NCBI GenBank assembly: GCA_913058555.1
Contig: CAJXRJ010000009.1
Location: forward strand, 1 to 27,449
Reading direction: 5' to 3'
Origin: an uncultured bacterium
Lineage (GTDB): Bacteria; Planctomycetota; UBA1135; GCA-002686595
DNA: 27,449 nt
Part shown: piece by piece, positions 9,190 through 18,399 of the stretch
How positions within the stretch are numbered: the stretch's first letter is position 1
How the letters are laid out: each line of letters opens with the position of its first letter
Notes under the pieces: model-generated
The model's input: only the letters and a program-made list of their open reading frames with translations
Databases searched by the model: none
What the model was told of the DNA's origin: nothing
Position numbers and translations under genes: made by a program

Positions 9190-12099
9190 TCAGAAGAAGT
9201 CGATCCTGAGACCGTCCGTGAAGTTCGACGTGGCCAATCCGCCACTGGTGTCGCGGAACCAGGCCTGGAAGTTCCAGGTATCGCCCGGGGTGACCGACCC
9301 CGAGCCGGTCGAGGGCGGAATGTTCGCCAGGTCGATCGCAAGGCTGAACCTACCGACGGGGCCGCTATTCAGGACCTGACCCTGACCCGCGTACCGGCCG
9401 ATGGAGCCTCCGAGGCACAGGTTGCCAGAACTGCCACCAGGGTTCGGGACAAGCGCCTGGGTCTCGCTGATGAGAAAGAACCCGAATGTGTTGATCGGAA
9501 GGTCGCTCGCCGTGATGACCACGTCGTTCGCAGCCACGAGGATCGAGCCGGCAGCGCTCATCACGGCGCCGACGCCGCTCGAGTTCACCACGGCGGGGCA
9601 GTAGTTGAAGCCAATGCCAGGGCATGACCCATCGACGCCGTCGCAGTTCTCGTCGATGCCGTTCCCACAGATCTCGGCGGCTCCGGGGTTGATCACCGGG
9701 TTGTTGTCGTCGCAATCCTCACCGGCGCGGTATCCGTCCCCGTCGAAGTCGGTCTGCACCGCCGCGACGGCCTCGGCGAGGGACAAGTCCGCGCCATCGG
9801 AACGGGTCACGTGGCGAAGTACGTTCGTCAGCGGAGGGGCGGCGCCGCTGAAGTCGAACTGGAACTGGGACCAGCTGACGAACCCATCGCCGTCGCGTAT
9901 GGACTTCATCCAGTTGTCATCGCCATCGACGGCGCCCTCATACGGCGTCGGCGGGTTGCCGCCCAGGGCCCATTCCGTAAAGGTGTCGAGGCCGCCCGGG
10001 AAGGTGGGAGTCGAATTGGCCCTGAACCACAGGTCCGGGTCGAACGCGGGCGAGTGGATCTTGCCGCCCACGATGTGCCCCCTGCCTCCGGCGCCGGGGT
10101 CGTTGTCGGTGACGCTCAGCGTGACGCCGTTTCCGACGTCGAATGGGCCCGCGGGGTTGCCCGGCCCGTTGTTGACCACGTGATACGTCACGTTCGTGCT
10201 CAGACGCTCGACGTTCAAGGTGTAGACCTTGTCGGGGGCCGTGGGACTGACCCACACGGTGACCGTGGCGACGTTGAGCCCGATGTCCAGCGGAAGCGCC
10301 GGGCTCGCCTTGCCGAGAAGGCGGCCGGCCGGCATCGGGTAAGTGACGCCGTTGAGCTCGATCTCCACGACAGCCCGGTGGTCCGTCGCCTGGGCGTTCA
10401 AGCGGAGATCGGTCGAGGTGAACGGAACGGTCAGGCTGTAGTCCACCACCTGTGGGTCGAAGGACGGCGCCAGCGTGCCCGCATCCGCCCTGAGTGAGCC
10501 CAGGTTGGGGTTGATCGGTTCTCCGACGTCGAACTCGGATCGCCGCAACAAGCCGGGTTTGCCGTTCTCCACCATTTCGATGCACTCGATTTCTCCATAC
10601 ACGCTGTCGGTCACGCAGAACCGCTGGCGTTCATAGTTGCCCCACTGGCCCGGGAAGAAGAACCAGTCGGGTGTCGAAGTCGCGAGGCTCGGCCAGGCCG
10701 ACGAAACAAGCCTCCGCTGGTTCGGGGAGTAGGTGTGCAGTTCAGAGCCAACCCCCGCCAGGTCGTACAGGCTGACGTAGATCGTGCAGAACCCGACGTC
10801 GAGGCTGCCGACGGTTTCGTAGTAGTGCCGCCCCGGAGACGGATACTGCGCATGCGACCCCAGGCCGGAGTAGATGACGGGGTGGTTCTGGACGAGCTCA
10901 AGGTTCGCAGCGGCGATTTCGGCATCGAAGCTGTGGCGGGACATCGAGACGTTGGCGAGCTCGTAGACCCCGGGATTCCATACGTTTCTGTTGGTCACAC
11001 GAACTCGGACGTTCTCCCAGTCGGACCAATGCCGCCCCACGGGCCCGGTAGGATCGAAGTCTAGGTCCACGCAGCTCGCGTGCGCTTTGCCGGGGCCGTT
11101 CCACGGGTAGAAGGTCCAGAACTGTAGATCCGTGAGCGCGCCCTGGTGTGGTTGAACGCGCACATAGGCCTCTGCCGGGCTGCGGCTGTTCACGATCGGC
11201 GCCCCGGGCAGGAATTGCGGGAAGTTCAGGTGGACCTTGAACTCCGGCGTATCGGCGAGCGGATGGGACAGGGCGGTCTGCATGTCAGCCAGAATCGTCG
11301 TGGAGGACGTTCCCTGGCTTGCGATGGGCGTCAGGCTGAACGTGTTATAGTTGTTCGGGTTCTCGACAATGGAGTGTTGGACGCTCGTCGAGGGGTGATC
11401 TAGAACGGCAGCGGGGTCATCGGGAAAGTACGCCTCCCCGGGATGGAAGCGAATGATCGGGCCGAACTCGGACAAGAGAGCCTCGATCTCTGCCTGCGAG
11501 GGAGCGTCCATCGCCTCAACGGCGGACTCCTTCAGGCAATACACCGGGCCCGTCGGGGGGGCATATCCGGAGGTCGCAACAAAGGCTCCCAGATCGATGG
11601 CGCCGGCGGGCGGGTTGATCTTCCAGGCGGAGAAGGGGCTAGCCCCCGTGCTTGCGCTGTTGTAGATGAAGTCGCCTACGGATGCCTGCACGACGAGGTC
11701 GCTCCTCACGCAGACCACCGAGGTGAGCGACGGTTGCCCGCCGCTCGAGCAGTTCCATCCGACGGATCCGAGGCTGACGTAGCCAGGCGGAGGAATAGGA
11801 TCGAAGAAGCAACCGTCGTAGTATCCACCGCTGCCCGAGTCCGACCAGATGAAGTTGAAACCCACGGGGTGAGCGAGAGCAAAGCCGCTGAGATCCCTGG
11901 CGATCGTCATGCCAGGGGGCGGTGCGTAACCCCCGATGGCGACGTCACCGAGAGCAAAGATGTTGAGCCCTGCCGGAATGTCGGGATGCCAGAAGCTCGC
12001 CGTGTATTGCCCCCCCGTTTCGAAGTCGTTCCACGTCAGGGCCATTCGATCCGTGTAATGGAGCTCGATCTCCTGACCGAGGGCGGTGCTGGGGAACAC
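9190..12099 (-). CDS. Secreted Vps62-like / cadherin-like / MopE multidomain protein with shared C-terminal module
   Basis: The protein has 969 residues from the GTG at 12099, but that codon lies inside a signal peptide. The frame is open back to 12168 and reads RRREPWAAALLLAAVFPSTA before LGQE, so the true start is upstream. Residues about 15-530 resemble the Vps62/DUF946 family of plants and fungi: GYVSLGSVGW, RFHPGEAYFPDD, FWTFYPWNGPGKA, HWSDWENVRV, PVIYSGLGSHAQYPSPG and TPDWFFFPGQWGNYE. Residues about 540-645 fit a cadherin-like beta sandwich (LGSLRADAG, FDPQVVDYSLTVP, DKVYTLNVERL). A MopE-type metal-binding motif follows (DFDGDGYRAGEDCDDNNP, EICGNGIDENCDGVDG). The shared module runs from residue 833 (YCPAVVNSSG) to the end, with NLCLGGSIGRY, GDTWNFQAWFRD and TSNFT. 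It is transcribed divergently from the sigma factor gene. The function is unknown; export is well supported. Confidence 0.88.
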   Translation of the reverse strand: MFPSTALGQEIELHYTDRMALTWNDFETGGQYTASFWHPDIPAGLNIFALGDVAIGGYAPPPGMTIARDLSGFALAHPVGFNFIWSDSGSGGYYDGCFFDPIPPPGYVSLGSVGWNCSSGGQPSLTSVVCVRSDLVVQASVGDFIYNSASTGASPFSAWKINPPAGAIDLGAFVATSGYAPPTGPVYCLKESAVEAMDAPSQAEIEALLSEFGPIIRFHPGEAYFPDDPAAVLDHPSTSVQHSIVENPNNYNTFSLTPIASQGTSSTTILADMQTALSHPLADTPEFKVHLNFPQFLPGAPIVNSRSPAEAYVRVQPHQGALTDLQFWTFYPWNGPGKAHASCVDLDFDPTGPVGRHWSDWENVRVRVTNRNVWNPGVYELANVSMSRHSFDAEIAAANLELVQNHPVIYSGLGSHAQYPSPGRHYYETVGSLDVGFCTIYVSLYDLAGVGSELHTYSPNQRRLVSSAWPSLATSTPDWFFFPGQWGNYERQRFCVTDSVYGEIECIEMVENGKPGLLRRSEFDVGEPINPNLGSLRADAGTLAPSFDPQVVDYSLTVPFTSTDLRLNAQATDHRAVVEIELNGVTYPMPAGRLLGKASPALPLDIGLNVATVTVWVSPTAPDKVYTLNVERLSTNVTYHVVNNGPGNPAGPFDVGNGVTLSVTDNDPGAGGRGHIVGGKIHSPAFDPDLWFRANSTPTFPGGLDTFTEWALGGNPPTPYEGAVDGDDNWMKSIRDGDGFVSWSQFQFDFSGAAPPLTNVLRHVTRSDGADLSLAEAVAAVQTDFDGDGYRAGEDCDDNNPVINPGAAEICGNGIDENCDGVDGSCPGIGFNYCPAVVNSSGVGAVMSAAGSILVAANDVVITASDLPINTFGFFLISETQALVPNPGGSSGNLCLGGSIGRYAGQGQVLNSGPVGRFSLAIDLANIPPSTGSGSVTPGDTWNFQAWFRDTSGGLATSNFTDGLRIDFF

Positions 12100-12171
12100 G
12101 GCGGCGAGGAGCAGGGCAGCGGCCCAGGGCTCTCGCCGTCTGCTTGTGGGGGGGGCGTCATGTTTCGGCTA

Positions 12172-12404
12172 TCTGGGGGGGCGCAGTGATCTGCATGGGG
12201 GCAGGTGAGTCGGAATGAGGCGCCGGAGTTTGAAGAGCGCCTCCACGTCCTTGGCGATATCAGGCCCTGGACTCCTTCATCTGATTCGAGAATCTCAGTC
12301 CTTCGCGGTCTCAATGCCCCTCAACACTCCCCCAAGGCAGGTGCTCGGGCTAAATTTGGGGGGCACGGCCCCTTCGCCGGCTCTTCACACCGTTTCTCGC
12401 CTGC
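12172..12404. promoter_or_regulatory. Divergent intergenic region with an inverted repeat
   Basis: This region should hold promoters for both the minus-strand Vps62-like gene and the plus-strand sigma/kinase pair. It contains a perfect 7-bp inverted repeat, GAGGCGC (12217-12223) and GCGCCTC (12237-12243), separated by 13 bases. That geometry would suit a dimeric regulator. I cannot assign -35 and -10 boxes with confidence. A run of seven G (12174-12180) lies close to the start of the minus-strand gene. Confidence 0.35.
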
Positions 12405-12974
12405 ATGGACTCGATCGACCCAAAGACCCTCACGCGCATGCTCCAGGGCGCCCGTGGCGGCGATGATGGCGCGCTCGAGGTGCTCCTGGGCGCGGTCTAC
12501 GCGGAGCTGGGCGAGGTCGCTGCGAGGCTCTTCTCCAAGGAGCGCAAGGACCACACCCTGCAGCCAACAGCCCTGATTCACGAGGCCTGGATGAAGCTTG
12601 AGGCGCACATCGGGGGGTTAGAGGACCGCGCACACTTCTTTGCCGTCGCGAGCCAGGCCATGCGCCAGGTGCTGGCCGACCACGCGCGTGGACGCTTGCG
12701 GCAGAAGCGCAGCGGCCAGCACGATCGGGTTGCGCTGGGCGGGACGTTCGGCGCGCTGGGCGCGGTGGAGATCGACCTGGTGGACCTCGACGACACGTTG
12801 TCGCGGCTCTCGAAGCTCCATCCCCGCCACGGACGCGTGGTCGAGCTCCGGGTCCTCGGCGGGCTCACGATCGCCGAAGTCGCCAGCGCTCTGGGCGTGT
12901 CGGACACAACCGTCGAGCGCGACTGGCTCATGGCCAAGGCGTGGCTGCGCACTGAGCTCTGGCCTGAGCGATGA
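12405..12974 (+). CDS. ECF-type RNA polymerase sigma factor
   Basis: The 189-residue protein has the layout of planctomycete and acidobacterial ECF sigma factors. A region 2-like helix block spans about residues 5-95 (LLGAVYAELGEVAARLFSKE, TLQPTALIHEAWMKL, RAHFFAVASQAMRQVLADHA, RGRLRQKR). A region 4 helix-turn-helix spans about 135-185 (LHPRHGRVVELRVLGGLTIA, EVASALGVSDTTVERDW, MAKAWLRTEL). It would redirect RNA polymerase to a dedicated promoter set. The TGA overlaps the ATG of the kinase gene (ATGA at 12971-12974), so the two are probably translationally coupled. There is no anti-sigma factor gene; the kinase is the likely partner. The start ATG at 12405 has no Shine-Dalgarno motif. Confidence 0.93.
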   Translation: MDSIDPKTLTRMLQGARGGDDGALEVLLGAVYAELGEVAARLFSKERKDHTLQPTALIHEAWMKLEAHIGGLEDRAHFFAVASQAMRQVLADHARGRLRQKRSGQHDRVALGGTFGALGAVEIDLVDLDDTLSRLSKLHPRHGRVVELRVLGGLTIAEVASALGVSDTTVERDWLMAKAWLRTELWPER

Positions 12975-15346
12975 CCGACGACGCGGAAGAGTACGCCCGC
13001 AGCTTCGAGATTCTGAGCGGCGCTCACGGTCTCGAGGGTGACGCACTTGAGCAGTACCTGGACGGCGCGTGCGATGGCGATGAGTCGCTACGTGCTCGCG
13101 TTCTCCAGCTGCTCGCCGCGTGTGCGGACGGGGAGGCCGGATCCGGCGATGCGTTCGCAGACGAGCAACTTGCCGCAGCACGCCAGACCCTAGACGAACT
13201 CGCGAGCCAGGCCAGCACTACCTGGATGCCCGAGACGATCGGCGACTACCAGGTCCTGCGCCAGATCGGCAGCGGCGGGATGGGCGTCGTGTACGAGGCC
13301 CAGCAATCGTCGCCGCGCCGTCGCGTCGCCTTGAAGGTTCTGAGCCCGTTGCATGCGTCGGGCGACGGGCTGAAGCGTTTCCGGAGGGAGGCCGAGCTGC
13401 TCGGACGCCTGCAGCACCCAGGCATCGCCCACATCTTCGAGGCCTCCACCTTTGACGTGGGCCACGGACGCCAGCCCTACTTCGTGATGGAGCTCGTCGA
13501 GGGGCTCCCTATCACGGAGTACGCCGACGACACCGGGCTGGATACCAACGCGCGCATGGCGCTGGTCGCTGAGCTCTGCGACGTGATCGAGTACGCGCAT
13601 GAGCGCGGCGTGATCCACCGCGATCTGAAGCCCGCGAACATCCTTGCGAACTCGCGGACCGCGACCGGTACCGCGGTGGAGGCGGGGGCGTCCACCACCC
13701 AGCTCAAGATCCTCGACTTCGGCATCGCACGCGTGGTCGACCCCGACCTGACCTCGAACACCCTGCAGACGTCCACGGGGCAGATCGTCGGCACGGTCTC
13801 CTACATGAGCCCCGAGCAGGCCATGGGGGACCCAGACGCGATCGACGTACGGAGCGACGTGTACACGCTCGGGGTGCTCGCCTACGAGCTGCTCTCTCAC
13901 TCGCTGCCGATCCCCTCGAAGGGCCTCATGCTCCACGACGCCGTGCGCGCGATCCGGGAGGATGAGCCGACGGGCCTTGGAACGATCGACCGTGGGATGC
14001 GCGGGGACATCGAGGTCATCGTTGGTAAGGCGCTCGAGAAGGAGCCGGATCGGCGCTATGCCTCGGCCGCCGCGATGGCCGCGGACATCCGACGTTACCT
14101 GGCCGACGAGCCGATCCTGGGCCGGCGGCCAACGACGGTTTACCAGCTGCGCAAGTTCGCGCGCCGCAACAAGGCGCTCGTGGCGGGCGTGGTTGCGACG
14201 CTTGCCGTGGCCCTCATCGGAAGCGTGGTCGCCATCGGCTATGCGCTCGACAGCAAGCGGCGCGCGGACGAGCTGGGACGCGTCGCGGAGTTTTACTCGA
14301 GCCAGTGGGCCCTGATCGACCTGGGCGATATGGCGGAGCGGCTCAAGAACAACACCGTGGAAGGGGTGATCACTGAACTGCGCCGTCAAGGGGGCGGCGC
14401 CGAGGGAGATGCGCGGATCCGTGAGTTCGAGCAGCTCCTTGAGTCCGCAGACTTCGCGACCATCGCGATGCGTTTCCTCGACGAGACCCTGTTCGCCACG
14501 GGATTGGAGACGTTGAATCAGCAGTTCGAGGACCTGCCGTTGGTCCAGGCGCGCCTGCTCGAGACGCTCTCTCAGACCATGCTCCGGCTGGGACTGGTAG
14601 ATTCATCGGTGCCCCTCCAGGAGCGTGCGCTGGAGCTGCACCGGCGCGAGCTTGGCCCCGGTGATCTTCTGTCCCTTCGCTCCCAGTCCCTGCTGGGCAA
14701 CCTGCGTTTCAGCAAGTCGAGATACCAGGAGGCGGTGGAGCTGCTTCGATCCGCCTTGCGTCAGCAGCGCACACTCCTACCCAGGACCTCCCAGGACCTC
14801 CGCGATTCCCTCACGTGGCTTGGGTCCACTGTCAGCGTCGTCGGACCCCCCGAGGACATGATCTCGATCCGCCGCGAGATCGCCAATCTGACCATCGAGA
14901 TTGCCGGACGGGACGACGCCGACGCCCTCCTGGCCCAGGCGGACGTGCTCTGCGCCGAAGGCAGGAACGACGTGGGCGTTGAGCTGATGAAGAGGGGGCT
15001 GGCGCTATTCAAGCGCGATCGAGGGGAGCACGACATCAGCACCCTGATAGTGACAGGCAATATTGCCTCTGAACTCCTTCACCTGGGGCAGCTCGAGGAA
15101 GCGGAGGGCCTCGCACGTACGATGCTGGTTGGATCGCGCGAGCAGCTCGGCGAACCGCACCCCCAGACCACGAACGCGATGTGCATCCTGGGCCAGATCC
15201 TGCGCGACGCGGGAAAGTTCGAGGAGGCCGAGGCCCACTTGCGCAACTCGCTCAAGCTCCGCAGTGAACATCTGGGCCCTGACGACCGCGCGACAATTCA
15301 GTCGCGCCACCACCTGGAGCTGCTACTCGATGCCAGGGCGCGTTGA
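12971..15346 (+). CDS. Transmembrane Ser/Thr protein kinase with TPR-like C-terminal region
   Basis: The protein has 791 residues. A short N-terminal helical region (residues 1-85) precedes a complete Hanks-type kinase domain at about 90-380. Visible motifs are the glycine loop GSGGMGVVYEA (100-110), the VALKV lysine (122), HRDLKPANI (216-224), DFGIA (249-253) and SPEQ (280-283), so it should be catalytically active. One membrane segment follows (401-426, LVAGVVATLAVALIGSVVAI). The rest, outside the kinase, is alpha-helical with degenerate TPR units (ERALELHRRELGPGDLLSLR, YQEAVELLRSALRQQRTLLP, FEEAEAHLRNSLKLRSEHLG). The kinase faces the cytoplasm and the TPR part the periplasm, by inference. 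The gene overlaps the ECF sigma gene by 4 bp; phosphorylation of that sigma factor or a partner is a reasonable role. A 399-residue minus-strand frame inside it is a shadow. Confidence 0.95.
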   Translation: MTDDAEEYARSFEILSGAHGLEGDALEQYLDGACDGDESLRARVLQLLAACADGEAGSGDAFADEQLAAARQTLDELASQASTTWMPETIGDYQVLRQIGSGGMGVVYEAQQSSPRRRVALKVLSPLHASGDGLKRFRREAELLGRLQHPGIAHIFEASTFDVGHGRQPYFVMELVEGLPITEYADDTGLDTNARMALVAELCDVIEYAHERGVIHRDLKPANILANSRTATGTAVEAGASTTQLKILDFGIARVVDPDLTSNTLQTSTGQIVGTVSYMSPEQAMGDPDAIDVRSDVYTLGVLAYELLSHSLPIPSKGLMLHDAVRAIREDEPTGLGTIDRGMRGDIEVIVGKALEKEPDRRYASAAAMAADIRRYLADEPILGRRPTTVYQLRKFARRNKALVAGVVATLAVALIGSVVAIGYALDSKRRADELGRVAEFYSSQWALIDLGDMAERLKNNTVEGVITELRRQGGGAEGDARIREFEQLLESADFATIAMRFLDETLFATGLETLNQQFEDLPLVQARLLETLSQTMLRLGLVDSSVPLQERALELHRRELGPGDLLSLRSQSLLGNLRFSKSRYQEAVELLRSALRQQRTLLPRTSQDLRDSLTWLGSTVSVVGPPEDMISIRREIANLTIEIAGRDDADALLAQADVLCAEGRNDVGVELMKRGLALFKRDRGEHDISTLIVTGNIASELLHLGQLEEAEGLARTMLVGSREQLGEPHPQTTNAMCILGQILRDAGKFEEAEAHLRNSLKLRSEHLGPDDRATIQSRHHLELLLDARAR

Positions 15347-15370
15347 ATGACGTCGGTATATGAGTACTCC

Positions 15371-16522
15371 GTACAGCCCCATCCGTCAGCCGACGCCCTG
15401 ACGATACCGTGAAGGCCGATAACCTGTCGGCATGCTGACCGACTCCTTCCCGCTCCGCGCCTTGCTCCTGACCGTCGTTGGCTGGGTCAGCCGCGAGCAG
15501 CAACGCAAGATTGAGTAACTCATCGAGGGGAACCGCGTTCTCAAGGAACAGCTCGGCGGACGTAGGATTCAACTCACGAGCGATCAGCGCCGGCGGCTTG
15601 CTGCGAAGGGGAAGCCGTTTGGTAGGCGGCTCCCAGGTCGTGTGACGACGGTCGTGACTCCGGACACGATCATGCGTTGGCATCGACAACTCAACTCACC
15701 GCAGCGAAGTGGACTTACCGCAGTTGTCGAAAGGGGTGCAAGGGGTTGATGCGTGAGATCCGCGCGCTGGTCGTTCGCCTCGCCCGGGAGAACCCAGGCT
15801 GGGGCTACTCGCGCATCCAGGGCGCGATCGGCGACCTTGGGCCTTAAGTCGGGCGGACAACGGTCTCACGGATTCTCAAGCGCGAGGGCATCAAGCCGGC
15901 TCCCGAGCGTCGCTCCTCCTGCAGCGCGTTCATCAAAGCCACGTGGGGCGAGTGCGCCGCGGCCGATTTCTTCACTACGGAGGTCTGGAGCTTCCGGTGG
16001 CTGACGACGTCCCACACCCTGTTCGTCATCGACTTGGCCACACGTCGCGTCCACCTCGCAGGGAGGAAGAGAACGCCCAACGAGGCGAACATGGAGCAGG
16101 TGGCGCGGAATTTCACCGACGCCGTCGATGGGTTGCGGGGGGCTCACACGAAGCTGATCGTGGACCGCGACACCAAGTTCCCACGGGGCTTCCGCGAGCT
16201 CCTCACGAGTGGGGGAGTCGAGAACGTGTTCACGCCGCCGAGGTCGTCGAGCTGCAATGCCTGCGCCGAGCGCTTCGTCCGTTCCATCAAGGAGGAGTGC
16301 CTTGGCTCGACGATCTTCTTCGGGGAAGAGGAGCTGCGGCGAGCACTGCGGGAGTACGAGGCGTACTAAAACGGGGAACGCCCTCACCAGGGGATTGGCA
16401 ACCGAGTCCTCGATCGGTCGTCCGAACCGCGGTCAACGCCGCTCCGCTTGGTCACGGGCCATGGGCGCCTGGGTGGCCTTTTGAGGCACTCCAGGGCGTC
16501 GGATCAGGGAATGGGGCACGAC
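15371..16522 (+). mobile_element. Near-full-length but inactive copy of IS family 1
   Basis: The ends are GTACAGCCCCATCCGTCAGC (15371) and, reverse-complemented at 16522, GTCGTGCCCCATTCCCTGAT; both continue inward as CCGACGCCCTG. The transposase starts at ATG 15432 (PLRALLLTVVGWVSREQQRK), meets a stop at 15516-15518, resumes with DQRRRLAAKGK and TPDTIMRWHRQL, and shifts frame between about 15690 and 15740. It then reads GLMREIRALVVRLARENPGW, a stop within 15840-15850, ILKREGIKPAPE, and the rve core: ADFFTTEVW, LFVIDLATRRVHLAG, LIVDRDTKF and ERFVRSIKEECLG, with all three acidic catalytic positions. A stop at 16367-16369 precedes ERPHQGIGNRVLDRS. The element is of IS3/IS481 integrase type and is inactive as written. 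It starts 24 bp after the kinase stop. Confidence 0.88.
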
Positions 16523-16600
16523 GCGCGTCGATCCCACGCGTTGCCGCCTCGTGGCAGCCACGCCCGAGGTCGCTCCGCCTTCATCGATAGGCCACCCGCT

Positions 16601-16693
16601 CTTTACTGAAACTAAATAATCGGTCTCTACAACCCCTCCCGTGCAAGCACACCAAAAGCCTGTTTGATCTCCCTAAAGTTGCAGCGAAAATTG
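16601..16693 (+). promoter_or_regulatory. AT-rich leader of the porin gene
   Basis: The sequence drops to low GC here (TTTACTGAAACTAAATAAT), unlike the surrounding DNA. TAAATAAT at 16613-16620 could be a -10 element, but no good -35 box is seen at the matching distance. The leader to the ATG at 16694 is about 70 bases and has no Shine-Dalgarno motif. Confidence 0.35.
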
Positions 16694-18028
16694 ATGAAAA
16701 CCACGAGAGCACTCCTCCTGTCCCTTTTTGCAGTCGGCGGCGTCGTTTACGCCCAAGAGCCGACAGAGTCCGGTGCGTCCGATTCTGATGCTGTTGAGCT
16801 CGACGAGGCTGCAATCGCCGAAGCCGTCGACAGCTACTTCGACAAAGAGGGATTCGTACGCGCGAGCTACGGGAAGAAGGGTTTCCGTCTGGAGAGCCGT
16901 GACGGGAACTTCCAGACGAATCTGCAGTGGCGCGCGCAGCTGCGTGCAACGACACCGTACCGCAGCGACCCTCGCCAGCTCAGCAGCTTCGACAAGGAAG
17001 AGCTGACCGCCGAGGGGCGGCGGTTGCGGATGAAGATCGGCGGCCACGGCTACCGTCCCTGGCTCAAGTACTACTTCGAAGTCGACCTCCAGCCGACGCG
17101 CTCTCTGGACAATTCGAGCGCGGGCTCAAGCGCGCGCGTCATCGACTGGCGCATCGACGTGGCCAAGAGCAAGGAGTTTGGCATCCGGGTCGGCCAGTGG
17201 AAGATTGATTACAACCGCGAGCGCGTGGATTCGTCCGGCCGCCAGCAGTTTGTCGAGCGGTCGATCATCAACCGCACCTTCACGGTCGATCGCCAGATGG
17301 GAGTCGGCTTCCGCGGACGCCTGTTCGAGGGCACCGGTGCGGATCTCCGCTATCACGCGGGCGTCTTCACCGGTGAGGGGCGCGGCGTATCGAACGACGA
17401 CAACAACCCGATGTACGTCGCACGCCTGCAGTGGAACTTCTTGGGCAGAGATCTCGCGTTGAGGCAGACCGACGTCGAGCGTACCGAGAAGCCAACGGGC
17501 AGCTTCGCCCTCGGGGGCGCCAGCCACACGGGCAGGGCCACGCGCTGGTCTTCGAGCGGCGGAGGCAATCTCGACGGATTCAGTAGCGTCAGTGACGCAG
17601 CCGAGGGCCAGTACCGCATCAACCAGGCGGTCGCAGAATTGGCGTACAAGCACCGGGGCTTCTCGACCCAGAACGAATTCCACTGGAAGCAGATCGAGGA
17701 TACGACGCTGGGCCAAGGCCTGGCGGGCCGCAGGAACGAGCTATACGGGTACTACTCCCAGCACGGGTACTTCTTCAATGAGATCTTCCCGTCGTTCCCC
17801 GAAGAGCTCGAGTTGGCTGTGCGCTACGCATGGCTCACGGAGCCTAATGCGGATGACTTCAACTTTGAGAACGAGCGCCAGGAGTTCACGCTCGGGTCGA
17901 ACTGGTTCTTTAACGGCCACAACAACAAGCTGTCGCTCGACTACTCCTACCTGACCATCGACGACGGCGCGATGGGCGTCGACGATGACGGCCACCGCGT
18001 TCGACTTCAGTGGGACATTTCCTTCTGA
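16694..18028 (+). CDS. Outer-membrane porin, phosphate-selective porin O/P-like
   Basis: The protein has 444 residues from the ATG at 16694, chosen over the upstream TTG because it begins the signal peptide (MKTTRALLLSLFAVGGVVYA before QEP). A short helical stretch comes first (VELDEAAIAEAVDSYFDKEG). Beta strands of alternating polarity follow, with RLESRDGNFQTNLQWRAQLR, RRLRMKIGGHGYRPWLKYYF, EFGIRVGQWKIDYNRERVDS and MGVGFRGRLFE. These resemble the OprP/OprO porin family. It ends HRVRLQWDISF, the C-terminal phenylalanine expected of a BAM-inserted barrel. The substrate cannot be told from sequence. It is monocistronic, flanked by IS debris on both sides, with an unusually AT-rich leader. Confidence 0.88.
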   Translation: MKTTRALLLSLFAVGGVVYAQEPTESGASDSDAVELDEAAIAEAVDSYFDKEGFVRASYGKKGFRLESRDGNFQTNLQWRAQLRATTPYRSDPRQLSSFDKEELTAEGRRLRMKIGGHGYRPWLKYYFEVDLQPTRSLDNSSAGSSARVIDWRIDVAKSKEFGIRVGQWKIDYNRERVDSSGRQQFVERSIINRTFTVDRQMGVGFRGRLFEGTGADLRYHAGVFTGEGRGVSNDDNNPMYVARLQWNFLGRDLALRQTDVERTEKPTGSFALGGASHTGRATRWSSSGGGNLDGFSSVSDAAEGQYRINQAVAELAYKHRGFSTQNEFHWKQIEDTTLGQGLAGRRNELYGYYSQHGYFFNEIFPSFPEELELAVRYAWLTEPNADDFNFENERQEFTLGSNWFFNGHNNKLSLDYSYLTIDDGAMGVDDDGHRVRLQWDISF

Positions 18029-18228
18029 CAGAGATGCAGCGTGGTGCTTTGTCGGTCACTTTCCTGTGCCGACCGAAATCGGCGTCTGCGCCCTCGTGCG
18101 GAGTTGCCTGCCGCGATGCAACACGCATTCGAAGACCCAAGTAGATCCCGGATACAGCTCTAGCAAGGATGGGAGGACCCGACGAGCACTGGTCGATCAA
18201 CGGCCTGCCCAACGCCCTCGGCCTCCTG

Positions 18229-18303
18229 TCACTCCGGCGTCTCTTCATGGAGCGCCTGGTGTGGCCGATCCCGGTTGCAGTACTCGACGAGCTCGCGCAA
18301 CGT
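18229..18303 (-). pseudogene. C-terminal transposase fragment on the minus strand
   Basis: The minus strand reads TLRELVEYCNRDRPHQALHE and then ETPE and a stop. This is the typical tail of rve-type transposases (compare YVEYYNNDRPHQSLDG at about 8830-8875). No catalytic core is attached. The fragment lies back to back with the plus-strand family 2 fragment starting near 18400, so at least two separate insertion or rearrangement events are recorded here. Confidence 0.7.
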
Positions 18304-18399
18304 TCGTCGACGGTGCGTTCCTGTGCCTACCGAAGATCTCGCCTGCGCCCCTCGGAGCACGTTCGCGAGTTCTTTCGACGACCGTAGCACGACCGATCT

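Noticed and set aside
13190..14389. 399-residue minus-strand frame
   Set aside because: It is antisense to the kinase domain, whose motifs are intact on the plus strand.
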